This document shows positions 8,388 to 16,230 of a stretch of 64,000 bases of DNA, in pieces. Below the pieces are notes generated by a model. That model was not told the DNA's origin, made no database searches, and saw only the letters and a list, made by a program, of their open reading frames with translations. Positions within the stretch are counted from its first letter, which is position 1, and each line of letters begins with the position of its first letter. Position numbers and translations under genes: made by a program. The DNA is from Phenylobacterium koreense (GTDB taxonomy: Bacteria; Pseudomonadota; Alphaproteobacteria; Caulobacterales; Caulobacteraceae), in contig NZ_JBEPLU010000003.1 in NCBI RefSeq assembly GCF_040545335.1, forward strand, positions 1-64,000. The letters run 5' to 3'.

Positions 8388-9443
8388 CTATTCCGCCGCT
8401 ACGAGACTGGCCGGGCGCGTCGAGGCCAGTCGGCGCAGATGCCGTTCGATGGCGATCAGCAGGAACATGAACATCACCACCAAGAAGCCGCCGAAGATCT
8501 GCAGGGCCAGGACGAAGGCGGCTGGCGCCCCCGCCTTGACCTCACGCTTCTCGGCGGCCTTCGTATCGGCCGCCGATTGCGCGCTGGTGGTCTTGGACGA
8601 CCACGCCAGGCGATAGGACTCATCGAGCTTAGCGAACGTTTCTAGAGGGCTTTCGACGTCTTCAGGATAGGCCGGCACGCACTGCTCGACCGGCACCGAG
8701 CGCCGCACCGGGCAGCCATAGGGGCGATAGTACCACTCAGCGCAGGCGGTGCTGTTGGAGTCCCAAACGCTGCGGACCTGGTAGACGGTCGAGCAGCTCT
8801 GAGCGGTCTTCTGCGCGGCCTTGTACTTTGCGGCCTTCGCAACGAGCCGAGGATCGGCCAGTGCGTTGCGGACCACCTCGATCTGACGCGTGCTGAAAGT
8901 CTCATCGGTCTGGAAGAGGAGGCTCGTGCGAGCGAGCGCCTCCGAAATGGCGTCCTGCGCCAGGTTCGCTGGCGCATCAGGGTCATCGGCATGCTCGCTA
9001 GGCGCCGGCTCGGCGTCGAGAGCCTCAGCGCTATAGCCTAGCGCGCTCGCCAGCTCAGCTGGCGAGAGCAGCTTGTCCTCGGGCTTGTTGGAGGCGAGCG
9101 CGAAGCGACGATAGGTTTCATAGTAGGTCGCGAACGCCCCCTTCATGAAGGCCGCGTGCTTGGCCTTGGCCGCGCTGGAGGCTTCTACGCCTGACGCCCC
9201 GCCGCCGACCTTTTCCTCGCCGGCCGCACGCACGAGGGGGCCGAGCGCATCCTCGGTGCTGATCGCGACCGGTTCGGGGACGACATCGGTGGACATCAAG
9301 AGGCGCCGGCCCCCGTCGAGCGCCAACAACAAGGCGCCCAGGATGCAGATCGACGCAACGACCAGCGTCAGAACGCGGAGCATGGCGAGATAGACGCGCT
9401 CAACACGCGAGGCGAGACCGCTCTCGCTCGGCTTTGCAGTCAT
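8388..9443 (-). CDS. Hypothetical two-TM membrane protein
   Basis: I do not recognise this 351-residue protein. It has one transmembrane helix near residues 20-42 (MLRVLTLVVASICILGALL) and a second near the C-terminus (FVLALQIFGGFLVVMFMFLLI). Between them is a loop of about 230 residues that is probably periplasmic. The loop is acidic in its first half. Its second half carries cysteines in SCSTVYQ, TACAEWYY, YGCPV and EQCVP, likely in disulfides. It is followed at once by the YHYH/excalibur gene, which suggests a joint envelope function. The intact frame and good codon use argue that it is real. Confidence 0.78.
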   Translation of the reverse strand: MTAKPSESGLASRVERVYLAMLRVLTLVVASICILGALLLALDGGRRLLMSTDVVPEPVAISTEDALGPLVRAAGEEKVGGGASGVEASSAAKAKHAAFMKGAFATYYETYRRFALASNKPEDKLLSPAELASALGYSAEALDAEPAPSEHADDPDAPANLAQDAISEALARTSLLFQTDETFSTRQIEVVRNALADPRLVAKAAKYKAAQKTAQSCSTVYQVRSVWDSNSTACAEWYYRPYGCPVRRSVPVEQCVPAYPEDVESPLETFAKLDESYRLAWSSKTTSAQSAADTKAAEKREVKAGAPAAFVLALQIFGGFLVVMFMFLLIAIERHLRRLASTRPASLVAAE

Positions 9444-9607
9444 GTGGTCCCCCGACCCTGTGAGTTCATGGTCAAGCTAGCACGATGCCAGATTGTTACG
9501 CCACGGCGCTCGCGTATGACGCGTAGGAGCTAGTCATCGTGGCGATGCTCTGCGTTTTCAGCGGGTAGACCGCCGCCGTTAAGTTGCACCGACGCTCCGC
9601 TTCAGCA

Positions 9608-9639
9608 TTGACAGTATCTGGACAATTATCTTGTAAAAT
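9608..9639 (+). promoter_or_regulatory. Candidate promoter of hipBA
   Basis: TTGACA at 9608-9613 is a consensus -35 box. A TGTAAAAT-like -10 region lies at about 9632-9639, with a longer than ideal spacer. The block is AT-rich compared with the surroundings and ends just before the operator palindrome. Confidence 0.4.
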
Positions 9640-9647
9640 CACTCACA

Positions 9648-9667
9648 ACTGTCCATATATGGACAGT
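9648..9667. promoter_or_regulatory. 20-bp perfect palindrome, HipB operator candidate
   Basis: ACTGTCCATATATGGACAGT is self-complementary over all 20 bases and overlaps the GTG start codon of the antitoxin gene at 9666. HipB-type antitoxins repress their own operon by binding inverted repeats near the promoter, so this is the obvious autoregulation site. Binding here would also block translation-start accessibility of the DNA to polymerase just downstream of the promoter. Confidence 0.7.
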
Positions 9668-9989
9668 GCTTGAGACACCCTCGGAAATCCTGCAAGACCT
9701 CGCCGGACGCATTAAGGCGCGCCGTGTCGCTCTGGGTTGGCCTCAGCTGGAGGCCGCACGGCGGGCTGGGGTCGCCTACCGAACTTGGCGGCGCCTGGAG
9801 ACGGAAGGTCAAGCTTCGCTCGAAGATATGGTCAAGGCCGCTGTCGCCCTGCGCTGCGAAGACGCCCTGCACGCGCTGTTTCCCCTCCCCGCGGCCAGCA
9901 ACCTCGATGCGCTTCTCGCACAGCAGGCCGCCGCCGCGACGCGGCCTGCGCGTGTGCGAGCGCCGCGATCCCGGTCGTCACGCCCATGA
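9666..9989 (+). CDS. hipB: HipB-like antitoxin, helix-turn-helix protein
   Basis: This 107-residue protein has a Cro/XRE-type helix-turn-helix at about residues 10-60 (IKARRVALGWPQLEAARRAGV, then TWRRLE). A C-terminal tail rich in Ala and Arg follows. The only sensible start is GTG at 9666, inside the operator palindrome. The stop overlaps the hipA start as ATGA, the classic translationally coupled arrangement of antitoxin and toxin. It should neutralise HipA and repress the operon. Confidence 0.85.
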   Translation: MLETPSEILQDLAGRIKARRVALGWPQLEAARRAGVAYRTWRRLETEGQASLEDMVKAAVALRCEDALHALFPLPAASNLDALLAQQAAAATRPARVRAPRSRSSRP

Positions 9990-11239
9990 GACTTGCCCCT
10001 GGGACGCCGCTGGCCGCCAGCCTGGCCTTCGACGAGGACCAAGCCCCCCTACCCGTCGGGCGCCTGGGGATGGCCGGCGGCCTGGCGCAGCTAGAGTGGT
10101 CGCCGGAACTCATCGCCGCGCCGTTGCCCATCTCCGCCCTGCTCTACCCGCCCGAGCCCGGCCTTCACCCGGCCCGCGGTCGTGAGTTTGAAGGGCTGCA
10201 CGGCTTTCTCTGCGACAGCCTGCCGGAAGGCTGGGGCTATCTGGTCATGCGCCGGCGCCTGAGCAAGCTGGGCGTCGCCATCGAGACGCTCAGCGTCCTT
10301 GAACGCCTGGCCCTGGTCGGCGACCACGGGCGGGGCGCCCTCACCTACCGTCCGGCGACCGCACCGTCACCGGACGTGGATAGCCTAGATCTCGACGCCC
10401 TGGCCGCCGAGTCGACCGCGATCTTGGCTGGGCACGAGGGCGAACTGGCGGACACCTTGGCCACCTTGGCTGGCGGTTCGGGCGGCGCGCGGCCCAAGGT
10501 TCACGTCGGGTTCGACGCCGAGGGGCGGATTTCGGTCCCCGAAGGCGAGACCGCGCCCGGACACGAAGCCTGGATCGTCAAGTTCGCCGCGACCAACGAT
10601 CCGCCTGACATCGGCCCCATCGAAGCGGCCTACGCGGCGATGGCCCTGGCCGCCGGCTTGGACATGGCCCCCTATCGCCTGCTGCCGTCCAAGACGGGCC
10701 CCGGCCATTTCGCCAGCCGCCGGTTTGATCGGCCGAAGGCCGGCCGGCGCCTGCACATGGTTTCACTGAGCGGCGCCGTTGAAGCACCGTGGCGCACGCC
10801 CGCCAGCTACGACCTCCTTTTGAGGGCGACCCAAGCCATCACCCGCCACACCGAGGACCTGCATGCCGCCTTCCGACGCATGGTCTTCAACGTGCTGGCC
10901 AGCAATCGTGATGACCACACAAGGCAACACAGCTACCTGATGGATGAGACCGGCCAATGGCGGCTCGCCCCGGCCTACGACCTGACCTATTCGTCGGGCC
11001 CCGGCGGCGAGCACTATCTCGACGTGGAAGGCGAGGGCAGAAACCCCACGCGTGAACAGGTCCATTCCCTGGGACGTCGCCATGGCCTGCCGGACCGCCT
11101 GATCCACACCATCATCGAAGAAGTCCGCGCCGCCGTGGCGGACTGGGCTCGCTTCGCCGAAGAGGCCGGCGTCACCAAGGCCTCGCGGGCGGAGATCGCG
11201 GTCGCGCACGAGGGGGTTGCCGCCCGCTTCGCGCCCTGA
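9986..11239 (+). CDS. hipA: HipA-like serine/threonine kinase toxin
   Basis: This 417-residue protein has the two HipA domains: the N-terminal coupler (about 1-110) and the kinase-like C-terminal domain. The G-loop segment GGARPKVHV lies near residue 165. The catalytic motif is N307-R-D309-D-H311, and the metal-binding aspartate is D332 in APAYDL. D309 and D332 fall on the same numbers as in E. coli HipA. The second metal-binding position, usually Asn at 314, is Gln here. HipA kinases phosphorylate aminoacyl-tRNA synthetases and stop growth. The frame is intact, so the pair may be functional. Confidence 0.9.
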   Translation: MRLAPGTPLAASLAFDEDQAPLPVGRLGMAGGLAQLEWSPELIAAPLPISALLYPPEPGLHPARGREFEGLHGFLCDSLPEGWGYLVMRRRLSKLGVAIETLSVLERLALVGDHGRGALTYRPATAPSPDVDSLDLDALAAESTAILAGHEGELADTLATLAGGSGGARPKVHVGFDAEGRISVPEGETAPGHEAWIVKFAATNDPPDIGPIEAAYAAMALAAGLDMAPYRLLPSKTGPGHFASRRFDRPKAGRRLHMVSLSGAVEAPWRTPASYDLLLRATQAITRHTEDLHAAFRRMVFNVLASNRDDHTRQHSYLMDETGQWRLAPAYDLTYSSGPGGEHYLDVEGEGRNPTREQVHSLGRRHGLPDRLIHTIIEEVRAAVADWARFAEEAGVTKASRAEIAVAHEGVAARFAP

Positions 11240-11490
11240 GCGGTCGCCCTGCCCGCGGCAAAACCAAACGTGACATGGCTGACTTTCGGGAGGCCGCAAG
11301 CGAGTTGGTGGGAACGAAAGCTGCTTACGGGGCTTGAACGCTTCCTTCCGCTCTCATCACTCAAACTCGCGAGCATGCTGAGCTCGCTCCGCGGAGGACC
11401 CCGCCGAGCGCGAACCAAGGTGATGGTGTGGACGACCTTTCGTCGGCGATAGGGACGTCACGTCTAGGGAGCCGATCATGCAAGAGGGGC

Positions 11491-11710
11491 GCTGACGAGC
11501 TAAATCTGGCGAAAAACGTCTTTCAGGCGCACGGGATCTACGCGGCTGGCCGTCGTGGCGCACAAGCCGTTGCGATGCGACCCGGCTCGTCCTTCTTCGG
11601 GGCTTGTCGCCGCGTTTGGGCGGCATTTAAACCTATGCATCGGCCCAGCACTGGGGTTGGCAGCCGATGGCGATTGGGCATGAGGCGCGGCTGATGGCGC
11701 CAGTCTGGCT
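11491..11710 (+). pseudogene. IS110-family transposase remnant (N-terminal part)
   Basis: The translation from 11491 reads LNLAKNVFQAHGIYAAGR, matching the start of IS110/IS1111-type transposases, where the first catalytic Asp of the DEDD domain sits in LD-AK-VFQ-HG; here that Asp is Asn. The match continues weakly to about 11690. It then resumes in another frame near 11682-11710 with HEARLMAPVW, which corresponds to the HxVRLMPP segment of the family. The fragment has no start, is frameshifted and lacks the rest of the enzyme. Confidence 0.7.
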
Positions 11711-11714
11711 ACAT

Positions 11715-11811
11715 CCCTGCAACTGGCGTCGTCCGCACGGCGGAATGGGTCACAGACCCCATCAGCCGACTCGGCCTGAAGCCGGACAACCTGTTGAGCC
11801 TCCAGACCTAG
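11715..11811 (+). pseudogene. IS481-type transposase remnant (C-terminal end)
   Basis: The last codons of an IS481-like rve transposase are recognisable: NWRRPHGGM in the frame of 11718-11744, then after a one-base shift PISRLGLKPDNLLSLQT and a stop at 11809-11811. The family ends with YNWHRPHGG...TPISRLGL..NNLL. Only this tail survives. It directly follows the IS110-like fragment and runs into the end of the convergent nnrD gene. Confidence 0.75.
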
Positions 11812-12656
11812 AGCGAACCTGGAAGGGTCTGGGCGGTGCTGAGGTCGGTCATCACCAGCGGAATTTCCTCGAGCAGCTCTCGCGCCAGAAAGCCGACGGA
11901 GCCGACGTCGTGGCTCAGCCGCCACCCCGCCCGGCCGTGCAGATAGGCGCCGATAACCGCCGCATCGACCGGCGCGAACCCTCGCGCCATCAGACCTGCG
12001 ATGATCCCCGCCAGCACATCGCCGGAGCCCCCGGTCGCCAGAGCGGCGACGTTTCCCGCAGTTTGCCAGGCGCGGCCGTCAGCGCCGACGATCTGGCTGT
12101 CCCTGTCGTTCATGATCACCACCGCCTGATAGGCGGCGGCGACCTCACGGGCGATTTCCAGCGGTTCGGAGAGCACCTCGTCCTGCCCCCGGCCTCTGAG
12201 CGCCGCCATCTCGGCAAGGCTCGCCAACAGCACCAGCCGGCCACCGAACGCCTGCGCCTCCGCCGGCTTCAAGCCGGTCATGGCGGGAGCCATGAGGAGA
12301 TAGGCGGCCCCGCCCGGCGCGAGAGCGAATTGGCGGGTCGGGCGACCATCCTCCGCGGTCGAGGACGCGCCGACGACGACGGCGTCGGATTGGGCGGCCG
12401 CGCCGGCCAGGGCCTCGTCGAGCGGAATAATCCGGGCCTCCGGCACGGCGACGCCAAGCGAAGCGGCAAGCCCAGGCGGCGCTGCTATCTGCAGCTCGCG
12501 CGCGCCCGTCCGCAGAGCGGCCGTTCCAGAGAGAAGGAGCGCACCTGCGGCATCCAGCCCCTCCCCGATGACCAGCACCCTTCCCCGGCCGTCCTTGTCG
12601 CTGTGCGACGGCCTCTGGAGGCGTTTCACCAGCGGCAGGTCGATGATCTGGCTCAT
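11808..12656 (-). CDS. nnrD: ADP-dependent NAD(P)H-hydrate dehydratase
   Basis: This 282-residue protein belongs to the carbohydrate-kinase-like NnrD family, which repairs hydrated NAD(P)H using ADP or ATP. The nucleotide-binding signature GGSGDVLAGIIAGL is present near residue 215-230, with the family's GxxxHGxAG segment (GAYLHGRAG) after it. The N-terminal epimerase domain found in fused Nnr proteins is absent, so this is the stand-alone form. I chose the ATG at 12656; an upstream TTG in frame would add 12 residues. The 3' end touches a transposase scar, so the last few residues may be non-native. Confidence 0.88.
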   Translation of the reverse strand: MSQIIDLPLVKRLQRPSHSDKDGRGRVLVIGEGLDAAGALLLSGTAALRTGARELQIAAPPGLAASLGVAVPEARIIPLDEALAGAAAQSDAVVVGASSTAEDGRPTRQFALAPGGAAYLLMAPAMTGLKPAEAQAFGGRLVLLASLAEMAALRGRGQDEVLSEPLEIAREVAAAYQAVVIMNDRDSQIVGADGRAWQTAGNVAALATGGSGDVLAGIIAGLMARGFAPVDAAVIGAYLHGRAGWRLSHDVGSVGFLARELLEEIPLVMTDLSTAQTLPGSL

Positions 12657-12722
12657 GGAACCTGCAGCCTCCGGGACCTCCAAGGAGATCAAACGCGGCC
12701 GGAACCGGAATCGCTCCTGGCT

Positions 12723-13316
12723 TCAAACGGCCTCTTCGGCGTCGTCCAGGATGCGCGAGATGGCTTCCTCGGCCCTGACCCGCGCGTTTGGCGCACGAAA
12801 CAGCTTGGACTGCTGCTGGAAGGAAAGGCTCACCCCGACCAGCTCGAACACCAGTTGGCGGCAATAGTCGGCCGGAGCCTCGCCGGCCTTGGGCAGGTCG
12901 CTGGCCACCCGCGCGAGGGTTTCATGCCAGTCGAGTTGTGAGGCGACGAGGCGGTCGCGGATCGCGCCCGGCCGGTCGTCATACTCCTGGGCTGAGACGG
13001 CGAAGATGCAGCCGCGCATGTCCGGCTCGCCTTCCATCCAGTCGAACCAGCGCCGGATCAGCGCCTCCATCCGCGGCCGGCCCCGCGCCTCGGCCAGGCT
13101 GGGCTCGACGACCCGGCTGCGGAAACGGCTGATCGCCTCTTCCAACACGGCGAGCTGGAGCGCCGCCTTCGACTTGAAGTGCGCGAAGAGGCCGCTCTTG
13201 GAAAGGTCGAGACTGTCGGCCAGGGGGCCCAGCGAAAGACCCTCGAGGCCGACGCTCACCGCCTGCTCGAGGGCCTTGCCGACTATGGCTTCACGTGTCG
13301 CAGCGCCTTTTCTCAT
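12723..13316 (-). CDS. TetR family transcriptional regulator
   Basis: This 197-residue protein has a canonical TetR DNA-binding domain at the N-terminus (about 5-55: TREAIVGKALEQAVSVGLEGLSLGPLADSLDLSKSG... LFAHFKSKAAL, shown in parts). An all-helical ligand-binding domain follows. The ligand is unknown. It lies between the nnrD gene and an aldo/keto reductase gene on the same strand. The reductase stops 35 bp upstream of its start, so it may control that reductase or its own transcription. Confidence 0.9.
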   Translation of the reverse strand: MRKGAATREAIVGKALEQAVSVGLEGLSLGPLADSLDLSKSGLFAHFKSKAALQLAVLEEAISRFRSRVVEPSLAEARGRPRMEALIRRWFDWMEGEPDMRGCIFAVSAQEYDDRPGAIRDRLVASQLDWHETLARVASDLPKAGEAPADYCRQLVFELVGVSLSFQQQSKLFRAPNARVRAEEAISRILDDAEEAV

Positions 13317-13350
13317 CGGCGCATTTTAGCACGATCGGTCGCTTTTCCAA

Positions 13351-14298
13351 TCAGGTCGCTGAAGCCTGGTCCAGCACCGCCAGGTCGTCGGAGGTGAGGG
13401 TGAGCCGCGCCGAACCCATGAGCTCGTCGAGCTGCTCCAGGCTGGTGGCCGAGGCGATCGGGCCGGTCAGCCCCGGCTGGGCCATGACCCAGGCCAGCGC
13501 CACCTGCGCCTGGGTCGCGCCCTTCGCGCCGCTGACCTTGTCCAGGGCGTCCAGGATACGCATGCCGCGCGCGTCCATCATCTTCTTGACGCCGCCGCCA
13601 CGGGGGCTCTTCGAAAGGTCCGCCTCCGTCCGATATTTCCCGGTCAGGAAGCCCGAGGCCAGGCTGGAATAGGGAATCACCCCGACCTGGTTGTCGATGC
13701 AGGTCTGCTGCAGTCCACTCTCGAAGCCGGAGCGGGCGTAAAGATTGTAGAGCGGCTGCTCGCTGTTATAGCGCGCCAGCCCCTTGGCCTCGCTGACGTC
13801 GAGGGCCGATTTCAGGCGCTCGGGCGTGAAGTTCGACGAGCCGATCGCACGCACCTTGCCGGCCTTAACCAGTCGGTCGAAGGCTTCGGCCGTTTCTTCC
13901 TGCGGGGTTTCCGGATCGTCGCGATGGGACTGGTAGAGGTCGATGTAGTCGGTCTGCAGCCGCTTGAGCGAGGCCTCCACCGCCTCGACCATGTACTTGG
14001 CCGAGAGGCCCTTCTTCCCCTCGCCCATGTCCGAGCCGAGCTTGGTCGCCAGCACCACCTTGGCGCGTTTGCCTGACTGCTTCAGCCAGGCGCCGATGAC
14101 GGTTTCCGACGCGCCGGCCCCGGCAGGCGACCAGCGCGAATAAACATCGGCGGTGTCGACGGCGTTGAAGCCACCGTCCACGAACGCGTCAAGGATGGCG
14201 AACGAGGTCTTCTCGTCAGCGGTCCAGCCGAAGACGTTGCCCCCAAGGACAAGGGGCGCGACCTTGAGGTCGGACTTGCCGAGTCTGCGAAATTCCAT
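13351..14298 (-). CDS. Aldo/keto reductase
   Basis: This 315-residue protein has the AKR (beta/alpha)8 fold signatures. The catalytic Asp and Tyr lie in VDTADVYSRW, the Lys in ATKLGS and the His in YQSHRDDP. The GSSNFTPERL and IPYSSLASGFLTGKY segments are typical of the YajO/Tas-like bacterial subgroup. It uses NADPH to reduce aldehydes or ketones; the substrate is unknown. It lies 12 bp downstream of the GMC oxidoreductase on the same strand, so the two probably form an operon. Confidence 0.93.
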   Translation of the reverse strand: MEFRRLGKSDLKVAPLVLGGNVFGWTADEKTSFAILDAFVDGGFNAVDTADVYSRWSPAGAGASETVIGAWLKQSGKRAKVVLATKLGSDMGEGKKGLSAKYMVEAVEASLKRLQTDYIDLYQSHRDDPETPQEETAEAFDRLVKAGKVRAIGSSNFTPERLKSALDVSEAKGLARYNSEQPLYNLYARSGFESGLQQTCIDNQVGVIPYSSLASGFLTGKYRTEADLSKSPRGGGVKKMMDARGMRILDALDKVSGAKGATQAQVALAWVMAQPGLTGPIASATSLEQLDELMGSARLTLTSDDLAVLDQASAT

Positions 14299-14310
14299 GC
14301 GTTGCTCTCC

Positions 14311-15969
14311 CTACGCGGCCTGTTGATCATCACCATAGACCGGAGCGTCGTCGGGTGTCAGGGCCGCGCGGCCGCGGATCATGTCGGCCGCCTTCTCGGC
14401 GATCATGATCGTGGGAGCGTTCGTGTTACCGCCGACCAGGGTCGGCATGACCGAGGCGTCGATCACCCGCAGGCCCGCGACGCCGCGAACCTTCAGTTCG
14501 CCGTCGACCACCGCCATTTCGTCGCCGGCCCCGCCCATCTTGCAGGTGCCGACGGGGTGATAGATCGTTTCGGCGTGGCCCTGGATCCAGGCGTCGAGTT
14601 GCTCGTCGGTCTCGACATCCTTGCCCGGGAACAGTTCCTCGCCCCGATAGGGCGCCAGGGCGGCCTGGGCGGCGACCTCGCGCATCATCCGCACCCCCTC
14701 GCGCAGGGCCCGGCGGTCCTCCTCGGTCGAGAGGTAGTTGGCGAAGATCGCCGGATCGTCCTGCGGATCGGCCGATCGCAGCCCCACCCGCCCGCGGCTC
14801 TCGGGCCGTAGCTGGCAGACGTGGAAGGTGAAGCCGTCCTTGGCGACCGAGACCTTGCCGTGGTCCTGCATGATCGCCAGCACGGTGTGGATCTGCAGGT
14901 CGGGCCGATCGAGGTCCGGGCGGGACTTCAGGAAGGCGCCGGACTCCAGAAACTGCTGGCGGCCCAGTCCCTTGCCGAAGAGGGCGTAGCTCATGCCGAT
15001 GGCGAGGGTCTTCAGGGTCCCCTTGCGCAGGGAATAGGCGGTGATGGGCTGCGGGCACTCCCAGGACATGCTGACGTCCAGGTGGTCCTGCAGGTTGGCG
15101 CCGACGCCCTTCAGGGCCTTCACGACCGCAATGCCGAACTTCTCCAGCTCCGCCGGGTCGCCTATGCCGGAGAGTTGCAGGATATGCGGTGACTGCACCG
15201 CGCCGGCCGACAGCAGCACCTCCTTCTCCGCATGGACGACCTGCTTTGCGCCGGTCTTGGCGTCGATGTACTCGACCCCGGTGGCGCGGCCGTCTTCGAC
15301 GATGATCCTGCTGGTGCGCGCGCCGGTGAGGCAGGTCAGGTTCTTGCGCGACAGCGCCGGATGCAGATAGCCGCGGGCCGCGCTCCAGCGTTGACCGTCA
15401 TGGATGGTCATCTGATACGGCCCCCAGCCTTCCTGCTGGAAGCCGTTGAAATCGTTGGTGGTCGGATGGCCTGCCTGACGCCCAGCCTCCACCGCGGCCT
15501 TGTAGATCGGGTTGGGGGTCGAGGCCTTGGAGACCTTCAGCGGACCGTCGCCGCCGTGCCAGGCGTCGCCGCCGCCCTCGAAGCTTTCGGAGCGCTTGAA
15601 GTAGGGCAGCACGTCCCGATAGGACCAGCCCTGCAACCCCATCTGGCGCCACTGATCATAGTCCCGCGCATGGCCGCGGATGTAGATCATGCCGTTGATC
15701 GACGACGAACCGCCCCAGCCCTTGCCGCGCGGCCACCAGAGCTTGCGGTCCTGAAGGTTCGGTTCCGGTTCGGTCCAGAAGCCCCAGTTGTAGGTCCCGG
15801 GCTTGCCGATCAGCGCGCCCACCCCGGCGGGCATCTTCACAAGGATCGAGTTGTCCTTGCCGCCAGCCTCCAGCAGCAGAACCTTCGTCTGTCCGTCTTC
15901 CGTCAACCGGTTCGCCAGCACGCATCCGGCGGAGCCTGCGCCAATGATGACGTAGTCATAGCGATTCAT
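14311..15969 (-). CDS. GMC family oxidoreductase (choline dehydrogenase-like)
   Basis: This 552-residue flavoprotein starts with the FAD dinucleotide motif GAGSAGCVLANRL (residues about 11-23). It carries the GMC signature 1 region GKGWGGSSSINGMIYIRG and the C-terminal HPVGTCKMG and NTNAPTIMIAEKAADMI segments with the catalytic His and Asn. Length and motifs match alcohol/choline dehydrogenases that oxidise primary alcohols to aldehydes. The downstream aldo/keto reductase could act on the same carbonyl products. No betaine-pathway genes are near, so choline as substrate is not supported. Confidence 0.92.
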   Translation of the reverse strand: MNRYDYVIIGAGSAGCVLANRLTEDGQTKVLLLEAGGKDNSILVKMPAGVGALIGKPGTYNWGFWTEPEPNLQDRKLWWPRGKGWGGSSSINGMIYIRGHARDYDQWRQMGLQGWSYRDVLPYFKRSESFEGGGDAWHGGDGPLKVSKASTPNPIYKAAVEAGRQAGHPTTNDFNGFQQEGWGPYQMTIHDGQRWSAARGYLHPALSRKNLTCLTGARTSRIIVEDGRATGVEYIDAKTGAKQVVHAEKEVLLSAGAVQSPHILQLSGIGDPAELEKFGIAVVKALKGVGANLQDHLDVSMSWECPQPITAYSLRKGTLKTLAIGMSYALFGKGLGRQQFLESGAFLKSRPDLDRPDLQIHTVLAIMQDHGKVSVAKDGFTFHVCQLRPESRGRVGLRSADPQDDPAIFANYLSTEEDRRALREGVRMMREVAAQAALAPYRGEELFPGKDVETDEQLDAWIQGHAETIYHPVGTCKMGGAGDEMAVVDGELKVRGVAGLRVIDASVMPTLVGGNTNAPTIMIAEKAADMIRGRAALTPDDAPVYGDDQQAA

Positions 15970-16143
15970 CGGTTTCCGTCCCTGAACACTGTTTAGTTTG
16001 CGCCAGCCTGTCCCAAGCTGCGGGCGGAGACAAGAGCGGCGAACAGGGGTTTTTGGGCGCCGTAACGTCAGGTTTTCGCCTGAGGCTTCTCCAAATCTGT
16101 CGATTGTATATTCAGTCCCGACGAAGCAGCATAAGCATTAGGC

Positions 16144-16160
16144 TCGCACCGGGGGTGCGA
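16144..16160 (+). promoter_or_regulatory. Hairpin in the leader of the MASE1 kinase gene
   Basis: TCGCACC and GGTGCGA with loop GGG form a perfect 7-bp stem about 70 bp before the kinase start. There is no T-run. It may be a leader structure or a protein-binding inverted repeat. Confidence 0.25.
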
Positions 16161-16230
16161 ACGAGTTACATGCGCGTTCGGGCCGCCGACACGGTGGGCG
16201 CGTGCGATTTCACCTTCCACGAGATAGTCC

